A stretch of 64,000 bases of DNA, taken from the NCBI GenBank assembly GCA_008802785.1, contig VUYT01000011.1, positions 124,001-188,000 on the forward strand. The letters run 5' to 3'. Below are positions 11,010-22,500 of the stretch, piece after piece. The notes under the pieces are model-generated. The model saw nothing but the letters and a program-made list of their open reading frames with translations, ran no database searches and was not told the origin of the DNA. The position numbers and the translations under genes are program-made. Within the stretch, counting starts at the first letter, position 1, and every line of letters begins with the position of its first letter. This DNA is from Symmetrospora coprosmae (Eukaryota > Basidiomycota > Cystobasidiomycetes > Symmetrosporaceae).

Positions 11010-13611
11010 ATGTTCGGGACGATACGAGCGAGCTCGTCTGCGTCGTCTGCGATGGCGAGCATGAGCAATGGCAGCGATGCAGCAGCAGCAGCAGCAGCAG
11101 CATCGACTGGTAGCAGCATGTCCGCGCTGCACGCGCAGCACCAGATGGCGTCTGCGCAGGAGCAGGCGAGCGCCGACCTGGTGCTGCTCAACCAGAACCT
11201 GGGCAAGTCCAAGCGCGTCACGGCGCGCATGACGGGCCTGCTCACGTCGTTCGACGACCGCCTCGCGCGCCTGGACAAGGCCGTCGTGCCCATCCACCGC
11301 TCCACCAAGGACCTGTCCAAGATCCAGCGCAACATCGAGGCCGCCCTGCTCGCCATCGAGGCCGTCGTGGGCACAAATGACCTCGTCGACCGCGAGCAGG
11401 AGATCATCGACACGATCCCGGGCAGAGACTCGCTCGGCGCCTACCAGGCGAGCCTGAACCGCCTCCGGCAGGCCATGGAGTCGATGGAGAAGTCGTCCTC
11501 CTCCGCAGCAGCCGTTGCCCCGAACAACGGCGGCGGCGCGTTCGCTGGGGTCAAGGGCAAGGAGCGCGAGGGGACCCTCGGGCGCGTCAGGGGACTCATC
11601 GATGTGGGTTGCAGGAAGCTCGGCGGCCTCTTCCTCGAGACGGCCGAGCTCGCGTCGCCAAAGGCCGGCTGGCAGGATATCGGAATGTGGGACCCGGAGC
11701 AGGGGCCCTTCCCGACCCTGATGCCGTCAAGCACCGTCGAGCAGCTTGTCGCGCTCCTCGCCTTCGTCCAGTCCATCCTCGGTCAGGGCTCCAGCTTGGA
11801 GAAGGACCTGCAGCGCGGCTATGGCGAGCAGCGTGGCATCTACATGGCAGCGACGCTCAACTACGTAGGCAGGGAAGCCATCGACGGCGTCGAGGTGCAG
11901 ACTCGCGCGGGCAACTTTGCCGCAGGGCGCCTGCCAGCGTTCGGCAGGAGAGGGTTTGGCCGCTTCCTGGATGCCATGTTTGCCATGGCCAAGGTGCGTC
12001 TTCTGCCTCACTACCGTAGCCTCGCGCAGCGCTTTGCACACGAGCGCGCTGACCTACATCCTTTATCCACGACAGTCTGAGCACGCTCTCGCAGGCGCCA
12101 TTTTCGGGAAGCACCAGGCGAACCAGATCCACCGCTATCTCGTCCCTCCCGTCATGACCATCTTCACGGCCACAGGGACCGCCATCAACGCGAGCCTGAA
12201 GCGCACCCTGACAACCAACGCGACGAGCGTGGGCGTAGCCTTCACGTGCTATGTCGAGCTGACGGCGCCCTCGCGCATCGACACTTTCGAGGACTGGATC
12301 CGGAGCAAGAGCGGGCGCAAGGACAATGAGCTCAACCAGATGAGCCACGCGTTCAAGGGGAGCTGCCTGCGCAGTCTGCCAGAGTTCCTCGAGGAGACCA
12401 AAGGGTACGGCACGAAGACGCTGTCGGGGCAGGAGCAGACGAATGCCGCGACCAGTCCAACAACCATCAATGTGGGCCGTCTTGCTTGCTCCTCTCCTGA
12501 GTGAGGCTGAAGATAGCCTGCTTTCATATCCCCAGGTTGTCAACTTTGCCAAACAGCTGTGCGAGTTCCCAGATACAGTCGAGCAGTTCTTGCAGACGCT
12601 GGGCGAGGGCAAGTGGATGCCGGCGGGTCTTGCCACCTCCAGAGGTGGAGGTACAGTGGTTGCTTCGTCCTCGGCGGACTTTGTACTGATGGCAAAGTAC
12701 CTGGGTGAGTGGATTGCGCAGACGCATTTTAGATATGCTTGGCGAGCGCTAAAGCCGTCCTGTACACACAGGCGACGTCATCAACACGCTCTTGCATGCC
12801 CTTGATGCTCGCGCTCGGGCTCTGAGCAATGTCCGCTCGAAAGAAAGCGGCGGCGGTGGACTAAGCCATAGCGGGACAATACTTCGTAAGGAGAAGGATA
12901 AGGATAAGGACAAGGAACGCGAGCACGGGAACACGGGGTTGGGCGGGCACAAAGCGGCTGGCATTGCGGCGATCTTCAGCCTGAACAACATCACCTTTAT
13001 CCGGCGAGAGCTGCTGCTCAACAGCAATATCCCAGATCTGCTGGCGTCGGGCGGTTCTGCCCCATCGCGGCGCGACAGCAGCAGCACGAGCGCGACTGGC
13101 GGCGGTGGCGGTGGGGGAGGAGGAGCGCCCGACACGAACATCGAGGACGAGCTGAACCGGCGGAATAGGGCAGCCAAGACGTCGCACCTCGAGATCTTTT
13201 CGCCGCTCGTCTCGTGCCTCATGGACGCGGGCGTGGAGCACTCTGTGCTCAAGTCGGCCATTGGGGTGGGCAACACCGAGAAGAAGGACACCAAGGACCG
13301 GTTCCAGCGGTTCAACGAGGCGCTCGAGGAGATTGAGCAGCTGCATCGCACGGCCAGACTCGACAGGAACGACGAGACGCTCAGGGAGAGGGTCAAGGAC
13401 GAGGTCATTCGCATGTGCGTACCCACGTACACGCGCTTTGTCCAGCGGCACGAGAATTTCTCCAAGAGTGGGTGATGGCCATTCTCACTGCGCTAGCTCG
13501 TCGCGGAACTTGGCTTGGCTAATGGCGTGTTCTGGAGGAACAGATCCGAGCAAGTACCTCAAGATCGACCCGGCAGGGTTGGAGCAGCGGCTTGGATCCC
13601 TCTTTGCGTGA
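11010..13611 (+). CDS. EXO70: exocyst complex subunit Exo70
   Basis: Exo70 is the membrane-tethering subunit of the exocyst, binding phosphoinositides and Rho-type GTPases at sites of polarised secretion. Five exons (11010-11993, 12076-12471, 12536-12704, 12772-13467, 13544-13611) encode about 770 residues. Visible features are an N-terminal helical region after a poly-Ala tract, the long helical rod, and the diagnostic C-terminal end in which TRFVQRHENFSK is spliced to NPSKYLKIDP. The basic C-terminal segment expected for lipid binding is present. A low-complexity insert (Gly-rich plus a KDKDKDKERE run, residues roughly 575-690) interrupts the C-terminal rod and is probably a loop. The donor at the last junction could be GTGGGT at 13468 or GTGATG at 13472; only the first gives the family sequence. 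Confidence 0.9.
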
Positions 13612-14655
13612 TGGTGCCACTATAATTACGGAGATTACCCCGTGTCCCGGCTCAATGGGCGCATCATTCTTGCGGCGATGGTGGTCCAGATCGCGAAGTG
13701 TGGACGGGCACTGCTCTGCTCAGTCACCGCGACTCTCGACGAATCTTCACGAGCAGGACTAAGGCTCCAATCAACGGGTCAATCGTCAGTCCTCGCCAAG
13801 CAGGACTCTGTTGCGACAGCCTTTCGGCATTGAGGCCAGGGCTGCAGACCTCGCCCAAACGTCATAGCCATAGGCTTGCCAGTCGCCGCCAAGAACGGGC
13901 TGTGGAGGGCCAGGGTGCGCAGTCACCTGTTGCATATTCGCTCGACAGACCTGGCCCGGTGCACCAGCAACTGTTGTGCCTGCAAGCCGGTGGCTTTTTG
14001 CGGCACTTGGAAGGTCAGGGCTGCGACAGCTCGATGTCAAGCGGGGCAAAGAGGGAGAGCGGGCCGACTTTAGGGCAGCCATCATCCGAGTCTTTGCACT
14101 GGGATGTGGATGACGACAGACGTGCTACGCTTTTCCCCGGCTTGCATATCTGCGTATGGCATGCGGCCTCTCCGCATGCGACTGTTGACGCTCCTGGACG
14201 ACTGTACACTGAAGGGGTGGAGAGCGAGGCAGCCTTCATGTCTGTCTGCAGAATGTTCCACGCGGTGTACCCCAGCGTGTCAGGGCGTGTGTGTGTGTCA
14301 TGCTCCCTGGATCTCTCTCGGTCATTGCTTACTCAGTCAGTGGTGGCTGTGGGGGGGCCGTTTGCCGACTCCCGCTGGCGACTGACTGGCTGGCGGTCCT
14401 CCCTGCCCCTTGCCCATTGCCCCTTGCTTGCAACCCGACCACATATCGAACTCGGTGGGATGCACGTCTGACACGGAGCGACTCAAACTCGACTGCGTAG
14501 ATTGCAATAGCAGCATATCCTCCAGCGCAGAACTGTGCGGCGCCTTTTTCGCCCTCACTCCTCCTCTCCCGGCCAGAGGACGTCAGCGGCCCCTTAACCC
14601 AGGGCAGGCAGGCAGGCAGGCAGGCAGCACCATCATCACCCCAGCACCGGACACG
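13612..14655. other. long spacer and 5' leader of the kinase gene
   Basis: About 1.04 kb without a supportable gene. A plus-strand ORF covers 13698-14471 but has no family features or intron structure (see the rejected list). Close to the kinase start lies a GGCA microsatellite at 14602-14627. The region probably contains the kinase promoter and an extended leader. Confidence 0.5.
14602..14627. repeat. GGCA tetranucleotide microsatellite
   Basis: About six uninterrupted GGCA units end roughly 30 bp before the kinase start codon, so they are likely transcribed in the 5' leader. Confidence 0.85.
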
Positions 14656-17600
14656 ATGGAGGAGATTTCCAAGCAGACGAGCCACGACAGCACGGACAGC
14701 AACAGCAAGGAGCTGCTGAGGGAGAGGGAGTATCCATTCTACAAGCCCATAGAGGGCGTGGGCTCGTCGACGGCGGGCAATGGGCCCGCCAATGGAGGAG
14801 GAGGAGGAGGAGCGAATCCCGGTGGTGCTGATGCAGCTGGGCCATCCTCGGCCCCACTCAGCCACGAGGTCATCACCAACAAGCAGCCATCGACCATACA
14901 GCCGCCCTCGGGCTACTTTGCCCACACGACGAGCGCGCGCAGGGGCAACATCGTCAGCGACAGCCGCAGCAGCAGCTACAACACTGGAGCAGGAGCAGGA
15001 GGAGGAGGAGCTCCCCTTTCAACCGCGGGGATTGCGACACCTTCGACCAACTTTGGCTATTCGCCCACAGAGGGAGGCGATGGGGGAGTCGCAAGTACAC
15101 CTGGTGGAGCGCCCGCTTCGGTGTCGACTGCTCCGACTGGTGTGGGATCCCCCGGTGAGCTTCCCTTTGCCCCTCTTGCTGGTTTCCCGGCGCGGGTGCG
15201 CTCGCTCGCTCGGTGGCGTTGTCAGCGTCCTGGCACAAGCGAGGCACGCTCCGACCACACCTCTCTGCACGCATGAGATCCCTATGCGGTCAAGGTCATC
15301 CGCTGACTATGTTCGCTATACCCTCCGTCAGACTGGCTCCCATCGCCGGTAGCCGAAGAGCGGGAGGATGAGCTATCGCGCTCAAACTCCGGTGTTCCCT
15401 CGCGGAAAGGGAGCGCCCCGCTCGACAGCACCTCCCTGGCTGCCCACATGGATTCGCTGGCACTGGAAGGGATCCAAGTCGTTCCTTCCGAGCAGCCGGC
15501 ATCGGCTAAGCGCGACGCTCCAGCTACGACCGGCACGCCCGCAGGTGCTGCGTCGGCACCTGCTGCCGTCCTCCCACCCACAATCAGCTATTCCGATGCG
15601 CCCCCTGCAAGCAGTACAGCCAGCACTGGCGAGAGCACAGCCGAAGCCATCAAATCTTCCGGCGCGACCCCTGCCGCAAAGGCCGTCTCACAAGTCGCTG
15701 CAGCCGCGCCCACTACAACCGCCGCTACAGCTCCTCACCGCCCTGCTGCTCCATCCCGCCAGAGCTCCGTCTTTGGCACCGACGCGCACAAGAAGCAGTC
15801 CGTCTTCAACAAGCTCTTCCACTCCAAGGACAAGCACCTCGACTCGGCGCATGCGTCGGGCGCATCTACACCTGCGGACCGAGAGCATCCGGACCATCCT
15901 GGGCCGCGGCCTGGGCTCGCGAGCAAGATGAGCAGCATGGCGGGTGGCCACAAGGCGTCGCCCGCTGCTGGAAATGCTCCCCCGAACGGGCGAGAGCGCG
16001 CCTACTCCTCCGCTGGGGCTACAAGCGGGGCAGAGTCCGACACGTCGTCCTCCGTGCCTCCACCTTTGGTGCGCCGCCCTTCGACTACGAAAGACGGGGG
16101 AGCCAGCAGCGGAGGCGGCGGTGCGATATCCAACTTCCTCGCTCGGAGATCGAGCAACAAGAAGATGCCGACGCCCGATCCTGCCCTCGCTGCCATGGCC
16201 AGGGGTCAGACGAGTCGGACGCAGTCGTCCACCGCGGTCAACAGCTCGGCCGTCAGCCCCAACGCGTCCAACATCACCCTATCGGCTGCCGGGCTACCGC
16301 AGAGCAATGTCGCCAGTCGCGGCTCCACGCCCGATGTCAACTCTGTGCCCACATCGGGCGCTGGAAGTGCTGCAGCGGCAGCGGCAGCCAGGAACCTCTC
16401 GATGTCGCCCAACAGGGCCGCAGGGTCCGGCGCAGCTACGCCTGATCTGCCGGCGGGCGGGCGGCCGATGGCGCGGAGAGCTTCGGGACACGGGCACGAT
16501 GGGTCCGAGACGCGGGTCAGCAGGGGCGGCGTGGCTGGCGCAAACGGCGGGGCCACTCCGCCCGTTGACGATCGGCATCAGGTCAAGGAGAAGAGCTTGA
16601 AGGAGCATCTCGCTGCCTTGGGTTCAAGCACGGGCATGATGGCGAAATTGAACAGGAAGTCGTCGCAGACCTCACGGCGCTCGGACGATGGACGCTCTGA
16701 AAAATCGGGAGGAGGCGGAGGCGGCGGTTTCTACCAAGAGGACGATAGCCACGCGCCCGGTGGGAGCAGCAGCCACCCGGTTGCGCCTGTACCCAAGCGC
16801 GCCCCATCCGTCGGAGGCCAGTCGAACGCGTCCACCTCGCTGCTGCAGAAGTACGGCGTGTGCGAGAAGGTCGCCATCGGCAAGGGCGCGACGGCCGTCG
16901 TCAAGCTCGCGCACAAGTGGGACCGCTCGACAGAGAAGCTGTATGCCGTCAAGGAGTTCCGGAAGCGGCGGAAGAACGAGTCCGAGAAGGAGTACGTCAA
17001 GAAGCTCACGTCGGAGTTCTGCATCTCGTCCACTCTGCACCACATCAACGTCGTCGAGACGGTCGACCTTGTGCAGAACGAGGAAAAGCACTGGTGTGAA
17101 GTCATGGAGTACTGCCCCGGTGGAGACCTCTATGCCGCCATCAAGAAGGGCAACATGTCGACGGGCGAGATGAACATCTACTTCAAGCAGATTGTCACGG
17201 GCATTGCGTACCTCCACTCGATGGGCGTAGCGCACCGAGACATCAAGCCCGAGAACCTGCTGCTCGACAACCAGGGCCACATCAAGATTACAGACTTTGG
17301 CGTGTCCGATGTCTTCCGGATGTGCTGGGAGAAGCAGACTCACATGTCGAAAGGACTGTGCGGCTCGGAACCGTACATTGCGCCAGAGCAGTTTGAGCAG
17401 AAGGGTGAGCCTGCTTCACTCGCTCTCCTGGTATATAGAAGGATCGCGAGTGCTGACTCGGAATGCTTGGGTCCACGCAGAATACGATGCCCGCCTTGTA
17501 GACGTCTGGGCGTGCGCCGTCGTCTTCTACTGCATGCAAGCGCAGGAATTGCCATGGCGAGTCGCAAAACCGGCCGACCCTTCCTTCGCCGCGTACTTGC

Positions 17601-17791
17601 ATCACTACCCCGCCACGACCTCTCCACCGCCGCTAGGCAACCTCCACCCGTCAGAATGCCGTGCCGTCGTCAAAAAGATGCTCGACCCGAATCCGAAAAC
17701 ACGGATTGGAATGGAAGAGGTTTTGGCGGATCCGTGGATGAAGGAAATCGACTACGACGCGCCGGCTTTCGCGCCTCCGCCGACATTGTGA
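14656..17791 (+). CDS. Ser/Thr protein kinase, Hal4/Sat4-Hal5-like
   Basis: Three exons (14656-15154, 15332-17404, 17481-17791) encode about 960 residues. The first 660 are low-complexity Ser/Gly/Pro sequence with many basic-Ser sites. The kinase domain begins near residue 670. It shows a Gly-rich loop (IGKGATAVVKLA), the VAIK-type lysine in YAVKEF, the catalytic loop HRDIKPENLLL, the DFG motif in ITDFGVSDVF, and the activation end EPYIAPEQF. Subdomain XI arginine is in PKTRIGMEEV. The arrangement of a long disordered N-terminus and the LCGSEPYIAPE activation segment fits the fungal Hal4/Sat4-Hal5-Npr1 group, which controls plasma-membrane transporters and ion homeostasis. Assignment within that group is inference. 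All catalytic residues are intact. The last intron splits the domain just after APEQFEQK. Confidence 0.88.
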
Positions 17792-18047
17792 ATGCGGCAA
17801 TGGGCGAACTCACTAGGGCTTTGATCGTTTACCACATCAGTAGATACCACTTGCAGGTCGCGGTCGTGCGCAGGCACCCCAGTCTCGTTTCCTCGGTCGG
17901 TGTTAATGCTCTCCCTTTACGACTTCTCGAGCTGTGTCTGAGGTCTAGCCATCGTGTCTCCCTCTGTGATGATACAAGTAAAACATGCTTCATGGACTCT
18001 ACCAGACGCCCTTCCTGCTACTCTCACACTACACTCGCAAGAGTGGA

Positions 18048-19300
18048 TCACTGCCCGTCTTGCTTTTGCCCCTCCAACAATGCCTGCGCTGCCACTCCGT
18101 GTATCTGGCTGCACTTCTCCGAGAGCATTTTGAGAGTCTGAAGGGTCACATGAGACGAGCCGACAAGCGTGAGCTTGCGCACGGATCCTGTCACAGCCTA
18201 GGATACCTACGTCTTTGAGCGCATGCCGTGCGATGAGGCCCTCGAAGCTGACGTTGGTTGAGCTGGCCATCGCTGGCATGCAAGAGAGGCTGAGACTCCC
18301 TTGCGAGCGAACTGCTTCTGCATGTGTGGGATCAAGCAGGACGACTGGCTTGCTGCTGGTACGTTCTTCTCCGTCCCCGATCTCGGCGAGGTTCTGCAGG
18401 TTGTTCTCAATTAGACGGACGACTGAACCGCCTATCGGTAGATGTTGACTCACTGCGCAACAGCTAACAACGAGACCGTACATTTGTACGCCGGCGTTTG
18501 CTAGCGCAACGCTCGCGGCAGTGGTGCCACTGTGGCCGCGTCTGTGGTTAGCGACTATCGCTGCGTGCCGCCCCAGCACCTTGCTACTCACGCTGAGATA
18601 TCATCCAATGACCCGTCACACTCCAGGACTGTGACGAACAGATCTATTGCCGACTTCGGTAGAAGGTCCAGTCTGAGTGAAGGCAGAAGTGCATGAGATA
18701 TGCGCGCAGACAGGTCGCCAGCTTCGGTTTCCTACAGTCTCGAGCAGTTCAGCAAGCGCGACGGGCCAGACGACACTCGCAGATGAGCTCACCTTGCCTG
18801 GCACCTTCCGCCGACCTGGGCAGGCGAAAGGTGCAAACTTGACTTCGACGTTCAGCTTGGCCCGGGAAGAGTAGGGGGCGTCTCGTCGCGCAGGATGCGG
18901 ACCGTAGCTGCAGATTAGCGCAGCGTATCACTTTCAGCAGGCTGCTTAAGCGCCCAGCGAGCGTGGAAGCATCGTGAGAGAGCACAGAGATGTGCAAGTT
19001 GAGATTTACACTGCGCAGACGATCTTCGTCTTGCCCGTCTCGATATACGCGGACCCGCTCGCTTGTGGCACTAGACCTGTCTTCAGAACTGAGAGTGACA
19101 TGCATGGGCTGCCTGATCTCCTGTATCTCCCTCGCGCCATCGGGTAACCTACATATCGGTCGGATATCTTCGGGCTTGCGCCCGTCCCCGCGCAGGCCCG
19201 TCTCGCTCGCAATGAGCGGCTTCGCCTCGCTTTTGTTCAGGACACGGATGTGAGAGCTACTCTCAGGCCCGTTGAAGCGTCTCCTATCGACTCCGGACAT
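18048..19300 (-). CDS. MTR3: exosome core subunit of the RNase PH fold, Mtr3/EXOSC6-like
   Basis: A ring subunit of the RNA exosome, which degrades and trims RNA in nucleus and cytoplasm; in eukaryotes this ring is catalytically inert. Seven exons (19153-19300, 19010-19088, 18793-18907, 18592-18731, 18454-18541, 18211-18393, 18048-18137) give about 280 residues from ATG 19300. The N-terminal RNase PH signature is spread over exons 1-3: DGRKPEDIRPIF, then LKTGLVPQASGSAYIE and GKTKIVCAVYGPH. Exon 3 continues with VEVKFAPFACPGRRK, a block I associate with Mtr3/EXOSC6 rather than Rrp41. Exons 4-6 carry IDLFVTVLECDGS, ALANAGVQMYGLVVS and a LLDPT motif. Phases match at all six introns. The acceptor before exon 6 is ambiguous (TGCAG or CCGAG), changing a few residues only. 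Confidence 0.85.
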
Positions 19301-19418
19301 TGCGTATACGATGGTGCTGGTAGGGATGCAAGATATCGATCCGTCGGCTGACATCCGAAGGCCGCTTGTGCGAGCAAGCCAGAGGCCACGAAAGTGTGTA
19401 TACCGTGCGCGATACGCG

Positions 19419-19451
19419 ATGCTGCATGCTGCATGCCGCATGCTACATGCG
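19419..19451. repeat. GCATGC-rich imperfect repeat between MTR3 and SRE1
   Basis: Four imperfect copies of a CATGCTG/CATGCCG-like unit sit in the 250-bp spacer between the Mtr3 start and the SREBP stop. It may be no more than a short degenerate minisatellite. Confidence 0.55.
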
Positions 19452-19551
19452 CCAAGTCTGTTGCACCACGCCGAGGAGTCAGAACCAACGAAACCGAGTC
19501 TGGAATTGCGAATGCGTATGAACTAGTCGTAGAGTACAGCTACAGCTACTG

Positions 19552-22500
19552 CTATTGCTCCGTCCCACTATCGCTTAAGGCATCCAGGCCAGCTGCTTTA
19601 CGTCCGATAGCAACAAGTGTTTCTACGCATCGCTCTTGTGCGTCCAAGAACGCCTCAGTGTCTGCTTTCGCGGCAGAAACGTCTGCGGACGAAGCGGCCG
19701 CATCCGTCGTGAAGATGGGCGAAGCAAACAGCTTGCGTAGCTGTACTGATGCGATTTGCAGCGAGGCGTTGAGCTGTACCTGGTCCTCCTCGTCTGCCTC
19801 GTCCGCTGTGCCTTTCTCGGTGGGGCCGGAAGACGTCTCGGGCCGGACAGCCAACGAGGCTTGCCGGACGGCCAACCAAGAAATTGTCGTGTACGCTAAG
19901 GTGTCGATCGAGCTGAGCATGGTCACTGACCGAGAGGAAGGGTCACTGATGTTTGCACGGCCCACTCGCGTGCCTGCAGCGATGCCAGCGATGAGTTCTC
20001 GGAACGCCCGGACGCTCTCTAGCTGTTGCGCGGCTGGCGACGATACAGCAACGGCGACACGCGTAGCTGAGATAACGTCGCCGCTGCCGAGCGCTACCAC
20101 GCCCTTGGCTAGGATCGCAAGGGCGACAAGTGGCGAATTGGATGGTAGAGCGCTGAGAAGGTCGTCCAGCGCGGCCGTGCCGGTCTGCATCTCGCTCGAT
20201 GCGCTAGAAGGCGGCTGCATGAAGACAGCCTTCGAGGCAAGAGTCGGCGTTGTGCTGGCACTGTTGCTCGGTGATGCAGCGCTGCTGGTTGTAGCGTTGG
20301 CGACCGTTACAAACAGCGACTTCCAGGCAGACAGTAGTGTCGCCTCGGAGCGCACCTCGGCGATGCGCAGGAGAAGAGGGCGAGACGAGGGGGAAGGCGG
20401 TGCAGAGGCGAGCGCTCGCCTTGCATCGTCAAGGGACAGCTGCAGCGCCATCGAGGCCCACGCGCTGCTATTTCTCTTGTGAAGCGAAGCGTCGTCGTCC
20501 TTCTTTGCCCTCGCCTGCGCAGCCGCCCACAGCGAGCTTGCAAATCTGGAGCTGGCGTGACTTGCGGAAGGCAGTACAGTCGGCGCGACAAGTGCAAGCA
20601 CTGCTTCGGCGCGGATGAGCAGCGGCAGTGAGGCCTTCGACTCAGGCCACGTCGCGCTCCGCGTCAGGATGAAGAGCGAGCAGAATGACGTAAAGGCCGC
20701 CAGCTTGCCCTCACGCGTGTCGAGCGCAGCAGAGGTGAAGTCGGCCTCGAGGAGTCGGATGGCAGACGCTGCGCGCTCGAGCCCTGCCTGGTCGACCTGG
20801 TTGGTGAAACTGGTCGGCGCTCGGGAGCCAAAGGCATAGGTGGTTGCCAACGCGAGGAGCAGACCCGGCGTCTGTACAACCTGAAGAAACGGTGATGACG
20901 GCGCCCCGGCCAAGGTGGCCAAGGCACGTCTCTGCTGGTCCTGCGTGACCTTTGACGGATCCATTGCAGCTCGCACGAGCAGCTCTCGACCGCGCTGCTT
21001 CCGGCCTTCCCGGTTGTAGCCAGCGAACTGCCTTGCCGCTGAAGGAACGAGATGAAGGAAGAAGTAGCCGGTAATGAGAGCGATGGACAGCATTACGAGC
21101 CCGGAAAGGAGGGCTGGACGCTCGAGGAAGAAGGTCTGGACGGGGTGAAGGCTGTTGGCTGCGTGCTCGCTTGCGAGGTAGGCCGAGGTAGGCATGGCGC
21201 TTCGCTTGACAAGGCCGTGCGACCATACTCGGGGCGCCTCGGAGTTCGGTACTGTCCCGCTCGGTCCGTGCGAGTTGGCGGTGGCACCATAGACCATGTC
21301 GTAACCGGCGCCGCCAAGGAACGAGACGCCAGCGAAGACGCTCATGAGTGCTTTCGGGGGACCTGGAGCAGAAGCGTCGCTACTGTGTGATTGGGGAACG
21401 ACTGCAGAGCCGCGTCTGGCAGCAGCGTTGCCTGGGTTCCTGCCAGCCGCTGGCGGCTTCTTGGCCGTCTTTGCCCGTGCTCGAGCCTGGCTCTTAGCGG
21501 GGACTGCGGACGTTGATGCAGCCGGCGCTGCGTCATCGTCCATATCCATATCCTCTTCGTCGTCGTCTTCAGAGGCATCGTCGTCCGACTCTTTGCCATT
21601 CCCAGCTGCACCTCCGCTCACGGCGCCTCCGCCTGCGGCAGCCTGTGCCTTCTTGCGCTCGAGCTTGTCGAGCTTTGCCTTTTTCCGGCTCTCCTCCTTG
21701 GCGGAGATGCGGTCCTCGTGGATGGCTTCGCGCTCTTTGGCCATTCTGGCCCTCTCTGGCGCCCAGCGCTGCTCGTGCAAATTCATGACGACGGAGGCAT
21801 CGTCCACACAATCCTCGAGCGTGACTTTGAGGTTCTCGAGCTCGCCCTCGAGCTCGTCGCGCTTGCTCTTGAGGTACCGGATATAGTCGGTAGCGGTGAC
21901 GAGGATGAGCTGCTTGCTGAGCTTCTTGGGCGCCATGACGCCGTCGACGAACCCTTCGGGCGCAGCGGGCGTGGCTGCTGCTGCGAGGCTGAACTGGGAC
22001 ATCTTGCGCTTGGATGGCGCTGAGCCTGGAACGGCGCGCAGGTGACCCAGCGCGGGCACGATCTCGCGCAGCATGATGAGCGAGTCGTTGATGCCGCGGC
22101 GGTACTTCTGCTCGACGGCATTGTGCCCGCCCGTGGTTCGTTTCGACCCGCTGCCTTCGGCAGAATTCTCCTTGTCCCCCTCGTCGCTCCCGCTGCTCTC
22201 GCTCTTCTTCATGATGGCAGCCTGCATGTCGATGAAGCCTTGCCCGTCTGTAGGATCCTCTTGCTTGATGGCCTGCTGATAGCTCCGCTTGAGCGAGGTC
22301 TTCGGGATGACTTCCGCTCCAGCTTCAGCTGGCTGGTGCATTTGCTGGAGGTTTGCAGTCGCGGGGATAACAGATGCATCCTTGCCGTGCTGGGCGGCAT
22401 GTCGCTTCGCCACGGACGGCATATGGTGAGCGACGGAAGCAGGCACAAGGCCGACATTCGGCTGCTGCGCAGATGCCGCGGTCGCGCCACTCGGAAGCCT

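Noticed and set aside
13698-14471. 257-codon plus-strand ORF between EXO70 and the kinase gene
   Set aside because: No domain, mixed composition, no splice structure, and neighbouring frames are equally open. In a GC-rich genome an ORF of this size is expected by chance.
14329-14925. 198-codon minus-strand ORF over the start of the kinase gene
   Set aside because: It is antisense to the kinase N-terminal coding region and to the GGCA microsatellite, with repetitive composition.
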